A stretch of 64,000 nucleotides of DNA, taken from NCBI RefSeq assembly GCF_020520425.1, contig NC_079491.1:1984001-2048000 (forward strand), read 5' to 3'. The notes beneath the pieces are model-generated. The model did not search any database and had not been told where the DNA came from. It saw nothing but the letters and a program-made list of their open reading frames with translations. This document shows, one piece after another, positions 63,470 to 64,000 of this stretch. Positions within the stretch are counted from its first letter, which is position 1. Each line of letters begins with the position of its first letter. The DNA is from Spinacia oleracea. Its lineage: Eukaryota > Streptophyta > Magnoliopsida > Caryophyllales > Amaranthaceae. A program made the translations under genes and the position numbers.

Positions 63470-64000
63470 CAAATTTTTGGCTATACCCGGGTACAGTCAA
63501 AGCTGGCTGTACCCCCATCCAAAACGATGTCGTTTTGTGTTGTTTAAAATGAACATTAATATACTGGTATAAAAATGAACATTTAATATTTCGAAAATGA
63601 ACATTTATTTATTTATTTGGAATGAACATTTACTATTTTGGAAATGAACATTTATTTATTTATTTGGAAATAAACTACAAAAATGAACATTTACTATTTC
63701 GGAAATGAACATTTATTTATTTATTTGGAATGAACATTTACTATTTTGGAAATGAACATTTATTTATTTATTTATTGGGAAATAAACAATATAGACGCTT
63801 GTAAAAACATAAAAGGCCAATGAAGTGAACAATTTCATTATGAACATTAACCATATATTTATTATGAACAAACAAATAAACAAGAAAGGACAAATAATTC
63901 AACAAAAAAGAACAAACAATATAAAAAAGAACATAAAATTCCAGAAAAAAGAACAGCCAATACTAAAATTATGAACAATTTTATGATGAATTTTAAAGTC
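63470..64000. repeat. ATGAACATTTA-type tandem array after a palindromic CTATACCCGGGTACAG word
   Basis: TGGCTATACCCGGGTACAGT at 63478 is followed by CTGGCTGTACCCCCATCC and then, from about 63549 to 63785, a two-part unit: ATGAACATTTACTATTTCGG and AAATGAACATTTATTTATTT, then ATTTGGA. It is repeated with small changes. Beyond 63790 AAC-rich, GAACA-containing sequence continues to the window end. Probably the terminal and subterminal part of a larger transposon lying to the right. Confidence 0.7.

Overview
The window reads as nuclear DNA of a flowering plant. Genes are split by AT-rich GT–AG introns, the proteins match plant families throughout, and the space between genes is packed with plant-type Helitrons, Stowaway/hAT-like MITEs and LTR debris. 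Short plant words such as 'tactccgtag' and 'gtgcatcgcacggg..CTAGT' recur. A eudicot, perhaps Caryophyllales (spinach/quinoa/beet relatives), is my guess and is not proven by the sequence.

Seven protein-coding loci can be supported; I rebuilt the splicing by hand and every exon phase closes. (1) Minus strand, 226–10144: the first 17 coding exons (461 codons) of a PRP2/DEAH1-type spliceosomal RNA helicase; the 3' half lies beyond base 1. (2) Minus, 20354–28786: a complete 560-aa NDR-type AGC kinase in 13 coding exons. (3) Minus, 33746–39255: a 441-aa HAKAI RING protein, a member of the m6A writer complex. (4) Minus, 42209–47523: a 275-aa plastid biotin carboxyl carrier protein (BCCP) of acetyl-CoA carboxylase. 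(5) Plus, 51578–55556: a 292-aa NECAP-like clathrin accessory protein. (6) Plus, 56960–57580: an intronless 206-aa secreted pectin methylesterase/invertase inhibitor-like protein. (7) Plus, 60308–62211: a 349-aa uncharacterised protein with a basic proline-rich part, a coiled coil and a His/Gln-rich tail. These are unrelated housekeeping or regulatory functions, as expected for a plant chromosome arm; there is no operon logic.

Region by region: 1–10.5 kb helicase gene; 10.6–20 kb repeat-rich spacer with a solo LTR, MITEs, a Helitron-like end and an inverted, decayed copy of two helicase exons; 20.3–29.7 kb kinase; 29.7–33.7 kb repeat spacer; 33.7–40.6 kb HAKAI; 40.7–42.2 kb spacer with a probable copia scrap; 42.2–47.7 kb BCCP; 47.8–51.4 kb Helitrons, a minisatellite and an intact hAT-type MITE; 51.5–58.3 kb NECAP, the inhibitor gene and a second copy of the NECAP 3' end; 58.3–60.2 kb spacer; 60.2–62.2 kb uncharacterised gene; 62.6–64 kb a nested MITE pair and an A/T-rich tandem array.

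No new multi-gene system is evident. The most unusual items are the helicase exon fragment with a ruined P-loop and triplicated splice junction, the duplicated NECAP tail flanking the inhibitor gene, a nested MITE whose empty site is visible elsewhere in the window, a duplicated exon start in the uncharacterised gene, and a recurring class of elements built from short GC-rich words (GGGCC, GGGTC, GATCC, AGCTCG). No rRNA, tRNA or CRISPR array was recognised.
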